From NCBI GenBank assembly GCA_905220665.1, contig CAJNAR010000006.1:248001-312000 (forward strand): a stretch of DNA of 64,000 nucleotides, in the 5' to 3' direction. The stretch comes from Albugo candida (Eukaryota > Oomycota > Peronosporomycetes > Albuginales > Albuginaceae). Made by a program: the position numbers and the translations under genes. A model generated the notes under the pieces. The model was not told where the DNA came from and searched no databases. It was given only the letters and a program-made list of their open reading frames with translations. Numbering within the stretch: the first letter of the stretch is position 1; every line of letters begins with the position of its first letter. Shown one piece after another: positions 48,900 through 60,291 of this stretch.

Positions 48900-49645
48900 T
48901 TACGAACGCAAAGATGTCAGGCAATGCAGCAAGTGTCTGATGGCTGTAACTTGCTGGTGCTGGGGAATTCGATGAAATGGTGGAATGTGGACAAACAAAG
49001 CGTGCGCATCAGGAAGCTACGGAATCGATCAATGTAATGCACATCGGATAAAAACGTCTCCAAACCTGCTTTTGGTTTTGTTCAAGCCAGTGTAATGAAT
49101 GAAAGTAGACGAGATTGCAGATAAATCGTCCAGGATCGGTTGACAGAGTGAAGTCGAATTTTTGCAGGTTTTCTGCAATCGCGTCGATAGGAATCTTCGT
49201 CTCATACCGCGATTTGCAATCCGACAAGATGACAGATTGTTTGATTAAGTTACCACGCTCGTCCGAGATACGAAAATCGGCTATATTGTACGCGTATCTT
49301 TCAAGTCGAATAGCTGTTGCTTCCGCATGTACGCCGAAATGAATGAAAATGCAACGCCGTTCCCGCTCCTAATTGATGATAAGATGTCAGATTTTCGAGT
49401 CGGCGAATACTCTCACCAACCAGAGCTCTGTGTTGCATGGCGTGCAATGTCTGGATGGACCCTAAGGCATTGTTATATTGTAAGAGCGAATCCTCATGCT
49501 GTGGAAGCTCTATACCTTCCATAGATACCTCCATCACCTCCACTTCTGTGACGTTGACATCATTCGCAATATCTTGAGCAATTTTAGCCGAAGGATTGTC
49601 GATTATGTCGCCGAATTTGCCAAAGCCAGTGATGTAAAAATCCAT
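48900..49645 (-). CDS. Pyroglutamyl-peptidase I-like cysteine peptidase (C15)
   Basis: This enzyme removes N-terminal pyroglutamate from peptides in the cytosol. Three exons, 49645-49421, 49368-49066 and 49016-48900, give 214 residues, the usual family length. Landmarks are YITGFGKFGDIIDNPS at the start, CIFIHFGVHAEAT, DERGN, and the active-site region DPGRFICNLVYFHSL with Cys159. The general-base His is likely H186 in LFVHIPPF. The exact first splice site is uncertain: cutting after CTG at 49421 gives the frame that matches the family, while the GTGAGA three bases further on would not. It resembles the plant-type proteins more than bacterial ones. Confidence 0.86.
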
Positions 49646-49764
49646 TGACACAGTATCAAAACGATCAAAAAGTAACAGTTTATTAATTTGCAAAAATCAT
49701 CCTGTTTTTCTTCTTGCGTTTTCGTCCCACTCCTGCGAACTCCAATTCTTGAGAAATCATTGAA

Positions 49765-51194
49765 TCATTCAACCTTCTTTTTGCGCGTCTTTTGCGCGAG
49801 GCTGAATTCACATCGAAACATGATCATACAAATCACAAAGAAGATGAAGAATCCAGAAATGAGCAATCCCGGTTCGAAGAGCATAAACTTTGAAGGAAAA
49901 TCAAATGTCACAGTGAATATCGCATTGTGTTTTCGTGTCAGATTCTTCTTCTTTAGAATCAACACTGGCCGTCCGATAAGAGATGTGTCCAGGTACGTGA
50001 GACGACGTGTTTCACTTTGATCATCGATTTGAAAAGGGACATTCACCTTCACATTCTGTGCACCTTCCGGCAGGATGATTTTCAGTGTTTGAGAGTCCAC
50101 AGCAATGCCTGCGATCGGCGATGAGAATTCCACCTCCAACTTGTACGATTCTCCAGAGCGCTTCAGGACAGACGAAGTGGGAAGCGCATAACCAAGGTAG
50201 AACTGTGTCTTCCATCCACCCATTATAGGAAATCGAAGACTTAGTTCAACTTCTTTGCTCTTGCTGGTGGCTCGAACATGTGAGGTCGTAATATTACCAA
50301 TTTGATCGCGATAGTAAATGCCCATCGCTTGTTTTGGAAGTCTTGCGTGTAATGTATTAAACGAAGCTCCAGTCGTTCCAAGAGAGTATGCTAGACGAGA
50401 AAACGGTCCCTTCAATGCTGCGCCAGTATGCGATATATCGTACACTTCTTCGACACTCACTCTTCCCCACATTGACACTTCGACTTCTTTGATGAGTTCA
50501 GTTACCGTAATAAAAGGCGAATGATTGCGGTAGTGCACGCGAACATCGTTTGCATTTCCCGCATATGGCTCGACATTCTCATAGGGTCCGTATGTGATGA
50601 AGGAGCCTTTATGCTGACACGGCTCCAATTTGGAAAAGCTCTCGACTCTTGCAGACGGCATTTTCAAAATTGTTGTCTGTGTTTCAGTGACATAAGGACT
50701 CAGAACAAATTGTGAATCGTAAAAAAGCACTTTCTGATCATCACCCTGCTTGATCTGAACGGGATACGGAGTCAATGAGCGTGTTAGCTGCATTGTGACC
50801 TTGATCGTGCTCTCTTCGCCTTTGGCAATGGGAGTCTTCAATTTCAGAATATAAGTAGCCACCGCTTGCCCCTCTTTGGAAACGATTTTATCCGATGGAA
50901 CGATATCACCAAATTTGGGTGCTGCTATATAGGCAACGTGCTCATTGATACTCTTATGGACCGCAATTACGTATTCCGTGATATCATTCTCAGAGTCAGT
51001 GACAGTAATGTCGGTATTGACGCGAACGACATGCTGAGTGAGATCGATGACGCGTTTGATCTGCACAAAGGACATGAATTCAAGTCTCATTGTCAGCGGG
51101 AAGGAAGACGTACCGATTTGTTGATGATTGCAGCATCTGTGGCGTGATGCAATCCAAGCGTAAGGAGTAATGTTCGGAGCAATTGTAGCCTCAT
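49765..51194 (-). CDS. OST1: Ribophorin I, oligosaccharyltransferase subunit OST1
   Basis: A non-catalytic subunit of the ER oligosaccharyltransferase that transfers glycans to Asn. Two exons, 51194-51114 and 51060-49765, give 458 residues. Exon 1 is a signal peptide (MRLQLLRTLLLTLGLHHATDA). Exon 2 opens with RVIDLTQHVVRV and continues with family landmarks DSQFVLSPYVTETQ, VSMWGRVSVEE, FSRLAYSLG and GWKTQFYLGYALP. One transmembrane helix (LLISGFFIFFVICMIMF) lies near the C-terminus, followed by a basic tail ending KKKVE. The cytosolic tail is short, as in yeast. The start faces the mitochondrial L7/L12 gene 112 bp away. Confidence 0.93.
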
Positions 51195-51306
51195 GTCAAA
51201 ATTGGTGGATTGAGCGCTGTCCGCAGATTCCGTATAAGATATGTATACCTTATGTGTTTAGAACAGATTGGTAGATATTCGAGACAGCGTATAACCAATC
51301 AATTCA
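51195..51306. promoter_or_regulatory. 112-bp divergent promoter between OST1 and mitochondrial L7/L12
   Basis: The start codons of two divergently transcribed conserved genes are separated by 112 bp, which must contain both 5' UTRs and promoters. Confidence 0.55.
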
Positions 51307-51887
51307 ATGCTAGCGCGGAGATTATCACGTCAACTCTTGCACGCAAGTTCTGGCGGTCGATTTTGGAGAAAACGGATTCGATTGTGCGCGTGCTTTTCAA
51401 CAGATGATTTTCCAGAACTTCCGAAAGATGAATTGGCTCTCAGTCCCAATGTAGAGAGTGCATTGAATTATATTTTGGAGCTCAATATGTTGGAGATTGC
51501 TGAGCTCTCTCGTGCAGTTCAGGTGCGAATACTTGAACTCTCAATGTGGGAATTCACTGACATGTGTGATAGAAACAATTCGATCTTCCTGAACCGACGC
51601 TCGGAATGGGCGGTGGGTCCAGTGCAAGTGGAAACACAGAAGGAGCCTCAACGCAAGCCAAAGAAGAAACAAAGACAGCATTTGACGTGAAACTTGTCAG
51701 CTTTGATGCCAAAATGAAGATCAAGGTGATTAAGGAGATCCGTGCAATCACAGGATTGGGCTTGAAGGAAGCCAAAGAGCTTGTAGAAGGAGCTCCAAAT
51801 GTCATAAAAAAAGATGTCAAAAAGGATGAAGCAGAAGAATTGATTGCGAAATTAAGCGAATTAGGAGCAGTATTAGCGATGGAGTAG
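51307..51887 (+). CDS. MRPL12: Mitochondrial ribosomal protein L7/L12 (bL12m)
   Basis: The stalk protein of the mitochondrial large ribosomal subunit. Two exons, 51307-51522 and 51573-51887, give 176 residues. The N-terminus ([15 protein letters not shown]) is basic and serine-rich, a likely mitochondrial presequence. The dimerisation helix [14 protein letters not shown] follows, then a Gly/Ser/Ala hinge at about 85-105. The conserved C-terminal domain contains [40 protein letters not shown] and a final LSELGAV. The hinge and domain order match bacterial L7/L12. The 50-nt intron lies between the dimerisation helix and the hinge. Confidence 0.93.
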
Positions 51888-52040
51888 GGATAAATTAGAA
51901 ATATGACCAGTAACATCTCCTAAGCTTTTACAGCCAATCACACATTTTGTCCAGCATATATTACCAATTTTTCTCCAATCATACTCGACATCTCTTTTCA
52001 TTTCAACCAATCACAACTTGGGCACACATTACAGCGCAAT

Positions 52041-52881
52041 ATGACTGAGACCTCTTCGATGGCGGCAAACCGCGCGAGCTGTGAAAAGCTCCAACAGCAG
52101 TCACTCCAAAAATGTAACCTCGCTAATAAAGAGCCGTGGTGTATTTTACTTAAATGTATTATGGCTGCAGGTCAACGAGTCGCTTATTTGGCGTACGCAA
52201 TGGACCAAATGGGATGCAAGATGAGCCACTTGCGATTTGACATACGACATTGCCAATCCAAGTCGCTGGGAGGTTTCGAGATCGACGAAAATGGACAGCC
52301 AATTGTACGTGCATGTGATTTGGGTCGCGCATATGAGACTATAAACCTCTTTCGGTGGAAAAGATCGTTTTGTGTCAGAATCATATTCAGACTCAGGAGG
52401 CAATGGATCGAACATTGGCACATGAAATGATACACGCGTTTGACCATTGTCGAGCCAAAGTGGATTGGGAGAATCCCGCACATATCGCATGCACAGAGGT
52501 TTGTGGCACCAATTGGCTGATCTGACGAGGCTAATGTATACATGGAAAGATTCGTGCTGCAGCATTGAGTGGTGACTGCGACTTTAAGGAAGAGGTCTTA
52601 CGCCAACAATTTAACATTGTCGGACAACACCCGGTAAGCATCTGCTCACATATTAGCTTTGGCATGTCAAACTTGTCGTTTGCAGATTTGTACTCGTCGG
52701 CGCGCCAAACTTTCAATGTCGATGCATCCATCCTTCCAAGGAAAGGTTAGTCGATCCATATTTAACCGTAATATTTGCAACAAACCAGATGACATCATTC
52801 TGAATCTAGGAAAGCGACACAGTTGATCAGGTCTTTGAGACTTGCTACCGTGACACCGCTCCATATCGAGAAATCCCATAA
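52041..52881 (+). CDS. ATP23: Mitochondrial inner-membrane protease ATP23
   Basis: A zinc metalloprotease of the mitochondrial intermembrane space, which in yeast matures Atp6 and assists F0 assembly. Five exons, 52041-52304, 52364-52498, 52550-52633, 52686-52745 and 52810-52881, give 204 residues, all in consistent phase. Landmarks are GGFEIDENGQPI, IVLCQNHI, the zinc site HEMIHAFDHCR (H108-E109-M-I-H112), KVDWENPAHIACTE, IRAAALSGDC, ICTRRRAKLS and VDQVFETCYRDTAPY. Introns are 51-64 nt. The Cys-rich, C-x9-C-like pattern of Atp23 is preserved. The first exon is short and lacks an obvious presequence, as is typical for intermembrane-space import by Mia40. Confidence 0.92.
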
Positions 52882-53014
52882 TACATTCCAAATGATAATA
52901 GCTCACAAAATGCATCTCTGACCGCATATAAAAGCTTGCTGGAGCGTTGTACTTGGCTGGAAACATCACAACACATTAAGCTCAAATGTGATTCTATCGT
53001 ACGCCATTTGGGTT

Positions 53015-54589
53015 CTATCTTGATCGATCCCTTTTAACTGATTCAGATTTTGACTTTATAACGACATCAAGCACTGAGTGCATGAATCGACTTAATTCTC
53101 TTCTATGGAATGTCAAGTCATCCTGAATAACGACATTAGCATGAAAAAGACTCAGTCTGAATTGAACTCGCAAGCACCTGAAGATACGCTGGGGGACAGA
53201 CGCCGTCAGCTTGGATTTCGTTCGGATAATATTCAATTTCCTTGTTTTCTCCTTGTGGGATCGCCATTTCAAATACGAATTGAGTTTTTGATTTTGTATC
53301 GGATACAGCACAAGCGACTTCTGTTGTCGATGGCATTTTGTTAGAGTCATCCGAAAGCCTCGAATCAATAAGACGGATTTCCAAGCAGCTCATAAGGCGA
53401 TAGACTTGCAGTAACTATTCAAGGGAACTATTAAATTGGATAAATGATGTCAGACGAGAAAGTAGAAGTACCTTTTCCAGTTGATCTGCTCGAGTTTGCA
53501 GTGAATTCACTACTCGTTGCGAAATTGTGGCACATCATGAGATCAAATTGTTGACAAAGAAAACGAGTATTGACGTACACTGAGAGCTGTCTGGACTCTT
53601 ATCCTTCTGCGTCGACCCTTGTCGATGGATGTGCGAGCGCTCAAGCTGTGACTGTAATTCCTCGACTTTATCTCGCAGCTTATGATTGTCTGTACTAAGG
53701 TTATAGCTATCCCGCTCAGCTTTTTCCATTCTACGTATTCGCCACCCAATTAAGTCTACAGATTTTGCTGGCTGATCCGATGGTTTCTACCTTTTGTCGT
53801 ATTTTTGCTGTGCAGAACTCAGAGCTTTCCGATGAGTGATTCTATTACTCTCGAGCTGCTCTGTCAAATCTTGCATTTGTTTTCTCATATCGCGCACCAT
53901 CTTTTCATACACTTTTCTCTCTTCTTCTGCAAGTCGTTTTGCATCCTCTAATAGCTTCTCACTCTCAAGATCCCTCATCTGTCACAGAAAAGTGAGCATT
54001 CGCAGTCACCAACATCACACTGATATCAAACCTTTTTCAGCGCTTGATATTTTTGCCGTAGTGACTCTACTGATTCCGCGACGTCCGACTCATTAATGTC
54101 ACGTAAAGTATTACTCGGATGACTGGGCACGAGCGCACCTCTCCCATTTAATAACCTCTCAGTTCGTATTATATCTTCTTTGACTTTCTTCTTCTCACGT
54201 TTTCTTCCAATCATACTTTCTTGTGTACTTTGCTGTGAGCGCATCTTTTTTTTCGCAGCGACTCCATTCATTTCTTTGCCAGTTGTGTGATTTGAGTTTC
54301 CTATTTCGATATTTTTCTTCTTCCTCTTTTTTTCCTGCTTAACGTCTCCCACAGGAATTGATTGCGAGCTCTTTGACTTTACAGCGACCCGAATGCTATC
54401 CTCCGATTGCTCACGTGGGCGTTTCTTACTCTTGCTTTTTTTATTCACATGTGTGATAGGATTTCGTTTCAATTCACCTACATCTTCATTTTCAGGAGCG
54501 CGAGGATGAGTTGGATATGACTTTTTGAGTGGGGTAGGCGATAAGTAATCGGTATAATCGACTGGTTTTCGATCCCGTAAGCGCGGCAT
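53015..54589 (-). CDS. Monopolin subunit Csm1/Pcs1-like chromosome segregation protein
   Basis: In fungi Csm1/Pcs1 forms V-shaped dimers that clamp kinetochore microtubule sites. Six exons, 54589-54032, 53978-53791, 53730-53579, 53512-53472, 53414-53178 and 53122-53015, give 427 residues in consistent phase. The first 150 residues are basic and disordered, starting MPRLRDRKPVDYTDYLSPTP. A long coiled coil spans about 155-320. The C-terminal globular domain shows ACAVSDTKSKTQFVFEMAIP, EIEYYPNE and YLQ, then DDLTFHRRELSRFMHSVLDV, matching the Csm1/Pcs1 C-terminal domain pattern (F-E-L / Y-x-P / L-x-F-x-R / F-x-x-x-L-L-D). The fourth exon boundary (GAG before TA) is the weakest junction. It is convergent with ATP23. 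Confidence 0.78.
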
Positions 54590-54680
54590 TTGCTTTAGTT
54601 GCGTGTGGTTGACGGGGGGCTCTTAATTCGCAAGGGAAGGATATCAAGTACCGGTAATACCAAGTTTATAAAAGTGGTGG

Positions 54681-56066
54681 TTAAATGTTACAAACTGCAA
54701 GAGCTTTCTGATAATATTCAATGGCTTGATCGGGATGACCTTGACACATCATAATTTGACCTAACAACACTAGATTGGATGGAGTGTCCTGATACTGAAT
54801 GCTTTTGCGACACGCTATTTCCGCAGCAACATAATCGACAACCTTCATGCGACATTGTGCCAACAAATTCCATGCTTTTGCATTTGATTGCTCGATCGCC
54901 GTTGCTCGTAATAATTCAAGAATGGACGCCTGATATTCTTCTTCGGCAAATAATTTCTCCGATGAGGCAACTAATTGGGAAGCCTTTTGACGAGCCTTTC
55001 CAATCCGACGAATACGGACAGTAGCGCATTTTGCTTCATTTGCTGCAACATCTTCCTTCCTCTGGAGAAACTGCCACTTATGATAGAAATACTGTATCTC
55101 CATTTGATTCTGCAATATCATTTGTTCCTTTCGCGCGATCGTATCGACCAAATCTTCCATTTCCTTTTTATTATTTCCCACAGCTATACAACTTGCGTTA
55201 TCTTCCGATTTGGCTGGGGAATCGGGCAGGGATTTCACCGCAATGGAGCGTTTGGATGCTAATAAGCGACGTGCAATAGCATCTGCATCATCCGAATTGT
55301 TACCGTCCCCAGCACGAGAAGGCTGATGCTTTGATTTTCGTTTCCGAGCGACTTTATCGACAGATTTTGCATCCGCTAAACGCTGTTTCGAGCGCTTCTT
55401 TTTATGCTGATCGACATGGCATTCTTCAGACTTGACGCCACTGCGGTCACGGGACACTTTTACTGACGAACCATCAGTTGGTCTCGAGCGCTGTTTTGGC
55501 CGCGACGAATGCTGACTATGTTTCGTTTCTCGCTTCCGATGTCTCTTTTCCGGTTGAGTACCTTTTGCTTTCTCAGGCGCTCGGACAAGCGGTACTCCAT
55601 GCTTTCTGACATTATCGTCTCCAATTGTTTGACTTGGTGTCGACGCAGGTCGTGTACCCGGTGGAACGCTTGCTGCACTTTGAGTTCGATGCGGCACAGA
55701 CGAATGACTCGTTTCTCGTGCATTTATTTTCTGCATTTGCCTCCCTTGATCTGCACGTTTGGCCATGTGTGTGCGCCAGAGTGACGTATCTCCGACAGAA
55801 GACATATTTCCGATTTGTACGAGTTGGAAACACGCATCACAAACGCGCTGTTTGTCTGATGATAGAGAAGAAGGAATTCGAACTCTTCTTCGAGAATGAG
55901 ACCCACATACCGAAATTCCACAATTTCGACAGTGATGTCGGAGTCGAAATGGAGAGAAATGACCATTGCAAACGGCACATTTATTAGCAAGCTGCCAGGG
56001 TTGTTGTGGAATGTAAGTTTTATCGGACTTCCTGTAGCGAATGCGATGTGTGGAAGCACTCGGCAT
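54681..56066 (-). CDS. FYVE zinc-finger protein with C-terminal TPR-like helices
   Basis: FYVE domains bind PI3P on endosomes and autophagic membranes. Single exon, 461 residues, starting MPSASTHRIRYRKSD. The FYVE finger is at about 24-81: WQLANKCAVCNGHFSPF, RLRHHCRNCG (the basic R-x-H-H-C-R motif) and VCDACF. Zinc ligands are C30, C33, C46, C49, C54, C76 and C79. At the sixth position H57 replaces the common Cys. A long basic, low-complexity linker (about 110-300, many KRH and SKH runs) follows. The C-terminus has helices and a TPR-like unit (AIEYYQKALAV). FYVE proteins with varied partners are expanded in oomycetes. The partner and role are unknown. Confidence 0.85.
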   Translation of the reverse strand: MPSASTHRIRYRKSDKTYIPQQPWQLANKCAVCNGHFSPFRLRHHCRNCGISVCGSHSRRRVRIPSSLSSDKQRVCDACFQLVQIGNMSSVGDTSLWRTHMAKRADQGRQMQKINARETSHSSVPHRTQSAASVPPGTRPASTPSQTIGDDNVRKHGVPLVRAPEKAKGTQPEKRHRKRETKHSQHSSRPKQRSRPTDGSSVKVSRDRSGVKSEECHVDQHKKKRSKQRLADAKSVDKVARKRKSKHQPSRAGDGNNSDDADAIARRLLASKRSIAVKSLPDSPAKSEDNASCIAVGNNKKEMEDLVDTIARKEQMILQNQMEIQYFYHKWQFLQRKEDVAANEAKCATVRIRRIGKARQKASQLVASSEKLFAEEEYQASILELLRATAIEQSNAKAWNLLAQCRMKVVDYVAAEIACRKSIQYQDTPSNLVLLGQIMMCQGHPDQAIEYYQKALAVCNI

Positions 56067-56271
56067 GATGCATGGAACCTGACGATATATATGCGATATT
56101 GTGAAATTGCGATATTGCAACACCTGATCGAGTGCGCTGTGACAAGTGGATGACACGATGACAGCTCATATTTATTTGAAACTTTACTGCCAACTGAATG
56201 TGAAAAAATGCTATTTTCGTTCCTTTACATTGCAAAGTATTGAAACACACAATATACGCTTTGTATTGCTT

Positions 56272-59064
56272 TCAAGTGGTCGGAAGCGTTATCTGCTCAT
56301 GGAGTGCAGCACGCAATTTCCAGTATACATTCAGAGTTTGCGTCTCGACAAAAGCGATTCGATCAAACAACGCTGCAAGCTCATTGATTGTGAGAGAAAA
56401 ATTGTCGGGATGTCTGAATTGAATTTCGAATGTTTCCTCCAGTTCCTAAAACAAGTGTAAGCGCAAAGAGTACAATCGACTTTGGGTCCTTGAACCTGCA
56501 GGTGAGTCCCCAACGCAAGCATATCGTCTCCGAGAGAATTGAAGCTGCCGCTGAGATGCATGCCAAGCTCCGATGCTTCCGTTTCGGAGAGCTCGATATG
56601 CTCATTATTGTCCAAAAGAAAGGCTCGAGTCTACAATGCAACCAGACTAATTCAATTGAAAGAGTGCTGCGGGTTCACGTACGCCCGGGAGATCTGCGGC
56701 ATTATCGCTGTCCACGTATATACTGTTGATGCGTCTCATTGCCGCCAAGTTGCCTGTAAAGCTTTTCAAAATGAGTAATTTTGTAAAACTGAGCTCGTGC
56801 TGGAATTGCTGTCGGAAGCTTTCCAAGCAAACGGGAAGGATCAGTTCAGTCGGTTTGTAGCTCTTTTCTCTGATCTGGCGAGGCTCTATATGCACTCCGC
56901 AGTATTTCCAAATTCGATCGACCTCCGTGAACCAATCTCTCTCATATGAAGCCTCTTTTCGTTGTGTTCCATTAGTTGCACTCACTACTTTACTTGCCGC
57001 TACCAGATGAAGACATTCATTCTGAAGCAGTGTGCATCTCACAGGCATCAATTTCATGTCTTCCATACACGGACCAAGTCTTGGAGTAAATACTAACGAG
57101 GAATCGACCATCACGATCCCATAATCATAAGGCATTTGATCCAGACTGATCTCGATGATCTGTTCGGCATCGTTAGGCCGCCATGGGAATGAATAGCACG
57201 GGATTGCGTTAAGGTGCGAGCAAACGCAAACCTCGATATGCCTATTGCAGAAAAGTGACCAAGAGACAGATACGCGAATACAAACATTTGAGCTTACCAA
57301 AAGCTTGTGTCTTCAAGATTCTGAGTGACAGCAATAACTGCGGAGCACGTCTGAATCCGAATACGGACAACGTACGCATTCTCATCGCGAAAAGATCCTG
57401 TTTTGATGCGTCCGATTTCCGACTTGCATTCCATTGCATGTCCTACGCATAAGAGTTGACAAGAGCACTACTAGTTGAGCGTCGCCCACCATCCACGGAA
57501 AGGGACTGTTGCATATATAAAGCTATCTTGAGATTTCTGAGAACACCATCAATAGTTAGAGAGTTTTCTCGTGAGCCTGCTATTTTCTCTGCGACAAAAT
57601 CAATGTGGTCTATATGCGGTTTGACCCGTGATAGCATATCGGTTTCCTGATCACGGACATCGGGCTTAGTTGCGCTGTGACGTGAGCCTTGAATAGATGC
57701 GAAAAATTCGCTAAATTTCAGTTTTTGAATACGATTGTATCCTCCTCGAAAAGTAGAGTAAAGAGAGAACTCGTTCGTCGTCATCCACCGATATGGAAAA
57801 TTGCTTTGTGCCCTAGACCGTATTATCTCATAAGGTTTGTATGAGTATAAAGGCCTTCACCTACCGATGAACCGGGCAAACGACGAAATGATTTCATTGT
57901 CGAAGTTCCATTTCCGTTTTCGAGATGCTGAAGAAGATCATCGAGACATGCAACTTGTACGTGGTCTCTTACTAGGCAAATGATGCAATTGAAAGAGGTC
58001 ATATACGCCACCCTTGGAAAGAGACCTTGAAACAAAGCACATTCGAAACAACCAGAATTTCTATCCCGTATAAGATAAAAGTTGCCAGATCGACCGATAG
58101 CTAGTAGAGCTACAAAATGCATACTTCTGGGTCGTAAGGTGACTAGCGATACGATTTCTTCCGGAAAAGTCCAGAAAACGCCAGACTGGAAAATTTTGCT
58201 ATCGAGGTCTTGCTTGATGGTGACATAACGAAGACACCCTTCGTGATCTCCTTGAATACCACAAATGCACTTTCCTTAGCCGAAAGAGTGAACGACTTTC
58301 TGAACTCAAGCGGGATGAGGTCTCGAATCAGTGTCGCTTCTATCGTTTGACTGCGAAATGCTATCACGCAGGTTGCTCCAATTCCCTCCAAATCATCAAA
58401 TATCAACGTGTGGTGTGTTTTATGAGCGCTCAGCAGTGGTAGCTGTATCGTGATCATCATGCTCGGCTCGACGTAGCCTGTACATACAACTTGCAACATA
58501 TATTTCTCGGAAGGAACGAGCAATAATTGCATGAGCCCAGCGTAAGTGAACAGATATTGTGACGAATAGCTTGAATCCGTAGGAGAAGTGTTCTCAACTG
58601 AAATCCTACCGCGTTTCATTAACCGCGACTGAGAGTCAGGTAGCAACGAGTTTTGTGAATCCAAATCAGGAAGATACGATTGGAGTGATAATGGCTGTAA
58701 GCCTCTGAAGTACATTGGGAGACTCACCATCCACACTTGCCCATTGCTGTCTGCTACAATTAACTTGTACGTATCCAATGACGTTGATTGAAGCTCCTTT
58801 ACATCCACAATAAGGCATTTAGATCGGATGACACACTGAGATTTCGTGATGAAAAACTAATACAAGTTGCAATACATTACTATTGCGTACCATTACCACA
58901 TTATTGACAATGAAATGCATCAGATGTGGTGCCCTTTGTACTACCAACGCATTCACAGGGAGAGAAGCGGACTGGAATTTCGCGGACAGTAGTAGGAACA
59001 ATGGGTTGCATGCTCTTGCAGTACTTAACATCAAAGTACTACGTACGCATTTGGAAGATACCAT
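56272..59064 (-). CDS. Unidentified multi-exon protein, beta-rich, ~800 residues
   Basis: A conserved-looking gene I cannot name. Supported exons on the minus strand are 59064-58891, 58835-58260, 58185-57865 (end uncertain), a block ending at 57490, 57442-57298, 57241-56683, 56630-56496 and 56445-56272. All checked phases agree except between about 57870 and 57780, where the frame changes and I could not place the splice. The first half is beta-strand rich, with propeller-like repeats (YKLIVADSNGQVWMVSLP, SMHFVALLAIGRSGNFYLI). The centre is also beta-rich, and the last 150 residues look helical (FSLTINELAALFDR, LNVYWKLRAALHEQ). Propeller plus beta-sandwich plus helices recalls BBS subunits or FANCB/FAAP100, but no diagnostic motif was recognised. 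The start may lie in an upstream exon. Confidence 0.55.
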
Positions 59065-59384
59065 TTCTGGTTGCAGCGAGTTGAAGCAACAGAAATATAT
59101 GGACACGTGCGTTGACCAGTCTCTGCGAGATCTACTGATCGCAACCTTCTCTACATTTAAAAGTACTAAGCTTACCGAGTCTTTGTTATTGGTACTTACC
59201 TCTTAGACTGAAAATGAGTTGCGTCATTCGTTTCTTACGTTCGAATATATATAGATGATAAGCGCAATGACTTCAGCAAAAAGAAGAGATGATGTGAATG
59301 AGGTGCAAAGGTTGGAGTAATTGTATTGACAATTAGAGACCCTAGGGTGACTTACAGCACAGGTAGCAAAGTGGATTTGTATGC
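59065..59384. other. Intergenic gap
   Basis: About 320 bp between the start of the unidentified protein and the stop of the pepsin-like copy. Short open frames only; possibly an extra 5' exon of the gene to the left. Confidence 0.3.
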
Positions 59385-60291
59385 TCATTCTTTTTTCGGT
59401 AAGAACCCAAACATCATTGTTCCGCCTGGAGGACGCCATATTTTGGTGGGATACCCTCTGGCAAATGCTGCGCCAATTCTCCAAACTCTATTCGCGCCAT
59501 TACAAGGCTGAATAGCTAAGTAGCAGAAATCTGTGGCGTCACCAAGATTATATTTTCGTACAATGTACTCGTCTTTGGTGAATTCGTACTTTATTTCATC
59601 CTCTGGCAATGTGAATTCGATAAATGGCAGCTCGCGATTATCAGTACAATCGCATCGGAAATTGATTGGATCGAAATTCTGGCAAGAAGTTGAGATGAGT
59701 GCTTCTTTGAAAATTTTGTAAGTTGGAGTATCAATAATGGTTATTGGCGATCCATAGTCGAAAGAAAGGGCAATCGGAGTTGGCCGGGGGCGGGTTTGTC
59801 CGGGTAGGATCAGAGTGATTTCAGCAAGCAAAGTACCGAAATCTTCGATGGCAGGTTCGACAAACACTTGCTTGACTAATGGATGACCAACGATACTTCT
59901 TCCATTATTGTTCAAAATCACGCCATGTAGTAATTGGTGTTCCACGTACAATCTTGGATTACTAGATTTTGGCCAAAAGAAAAGAAGTTGTGAAGGCAAT
60001 TTGGCAGGAAAAAAACACTCGATTATCGAAATTATGAAGCGGCACATATTTCCCTGGTTTTATTTGCTCGAATCTCCACTTAGTATCCGCCACGCTTGGG
60101 GCATCTTTTCTCTTCTGTAGCGCAGTAGAGCTAGATCCCTCTCTATAGTCTTCGTCGGGCGATACAAGCGGTAGATTTAAATCTATGAGATGACCCAAGT
60201 TATCATTGTCCGTGGGTTGCTCCGACCCATAAGCAAATTCTACTTTATTTTTCAATTTGTTCAGCATCACCTCAGCTACTATTCCAGACAT
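59385..60291 (-). pseudogene. Pepsin-like secreted-protein copy with a frameshift
   Basis: Relative of the intact gene at 19366-20379. From about 60291 the minus-strand frame runs to near 60015 and then continues in a second frame from 60047 to the stop at 59385. The switch occurs at a run of seven A (plus strand 60009-60015). Conserved landmarks are LIDLNLPL, NPRLYVEHQLLHG, FDYGSPITIIDTPTY, EFTLPED, WRIGAAFARGYPTKIW and FGFLP. The Asp of D-Y-G-S is kept. No ATG precedes the hydrophobic segment LLKLLLLQGIKV (about 60390-60350), so the signal-peptide start is lost or lies on another exon. The only ATG in frame is at 60291. Either this is a recent pseudogene or the homopolymer length is a sequencing error. 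Confidence 0.6.

Noticed and set aside
56146..56729. Plus-strand open frames at 56146-56460 and 56430-56729
   Set aside because: The minus strand here carries in-phase 3' exons of the unidentified gene with clean splice sites, so these are shadows.
58883..59206. Plus-strand open frame of 107 codons
   Set aside because: Antisense to exon 1 of the minus-strand gene; no recognisable motif.
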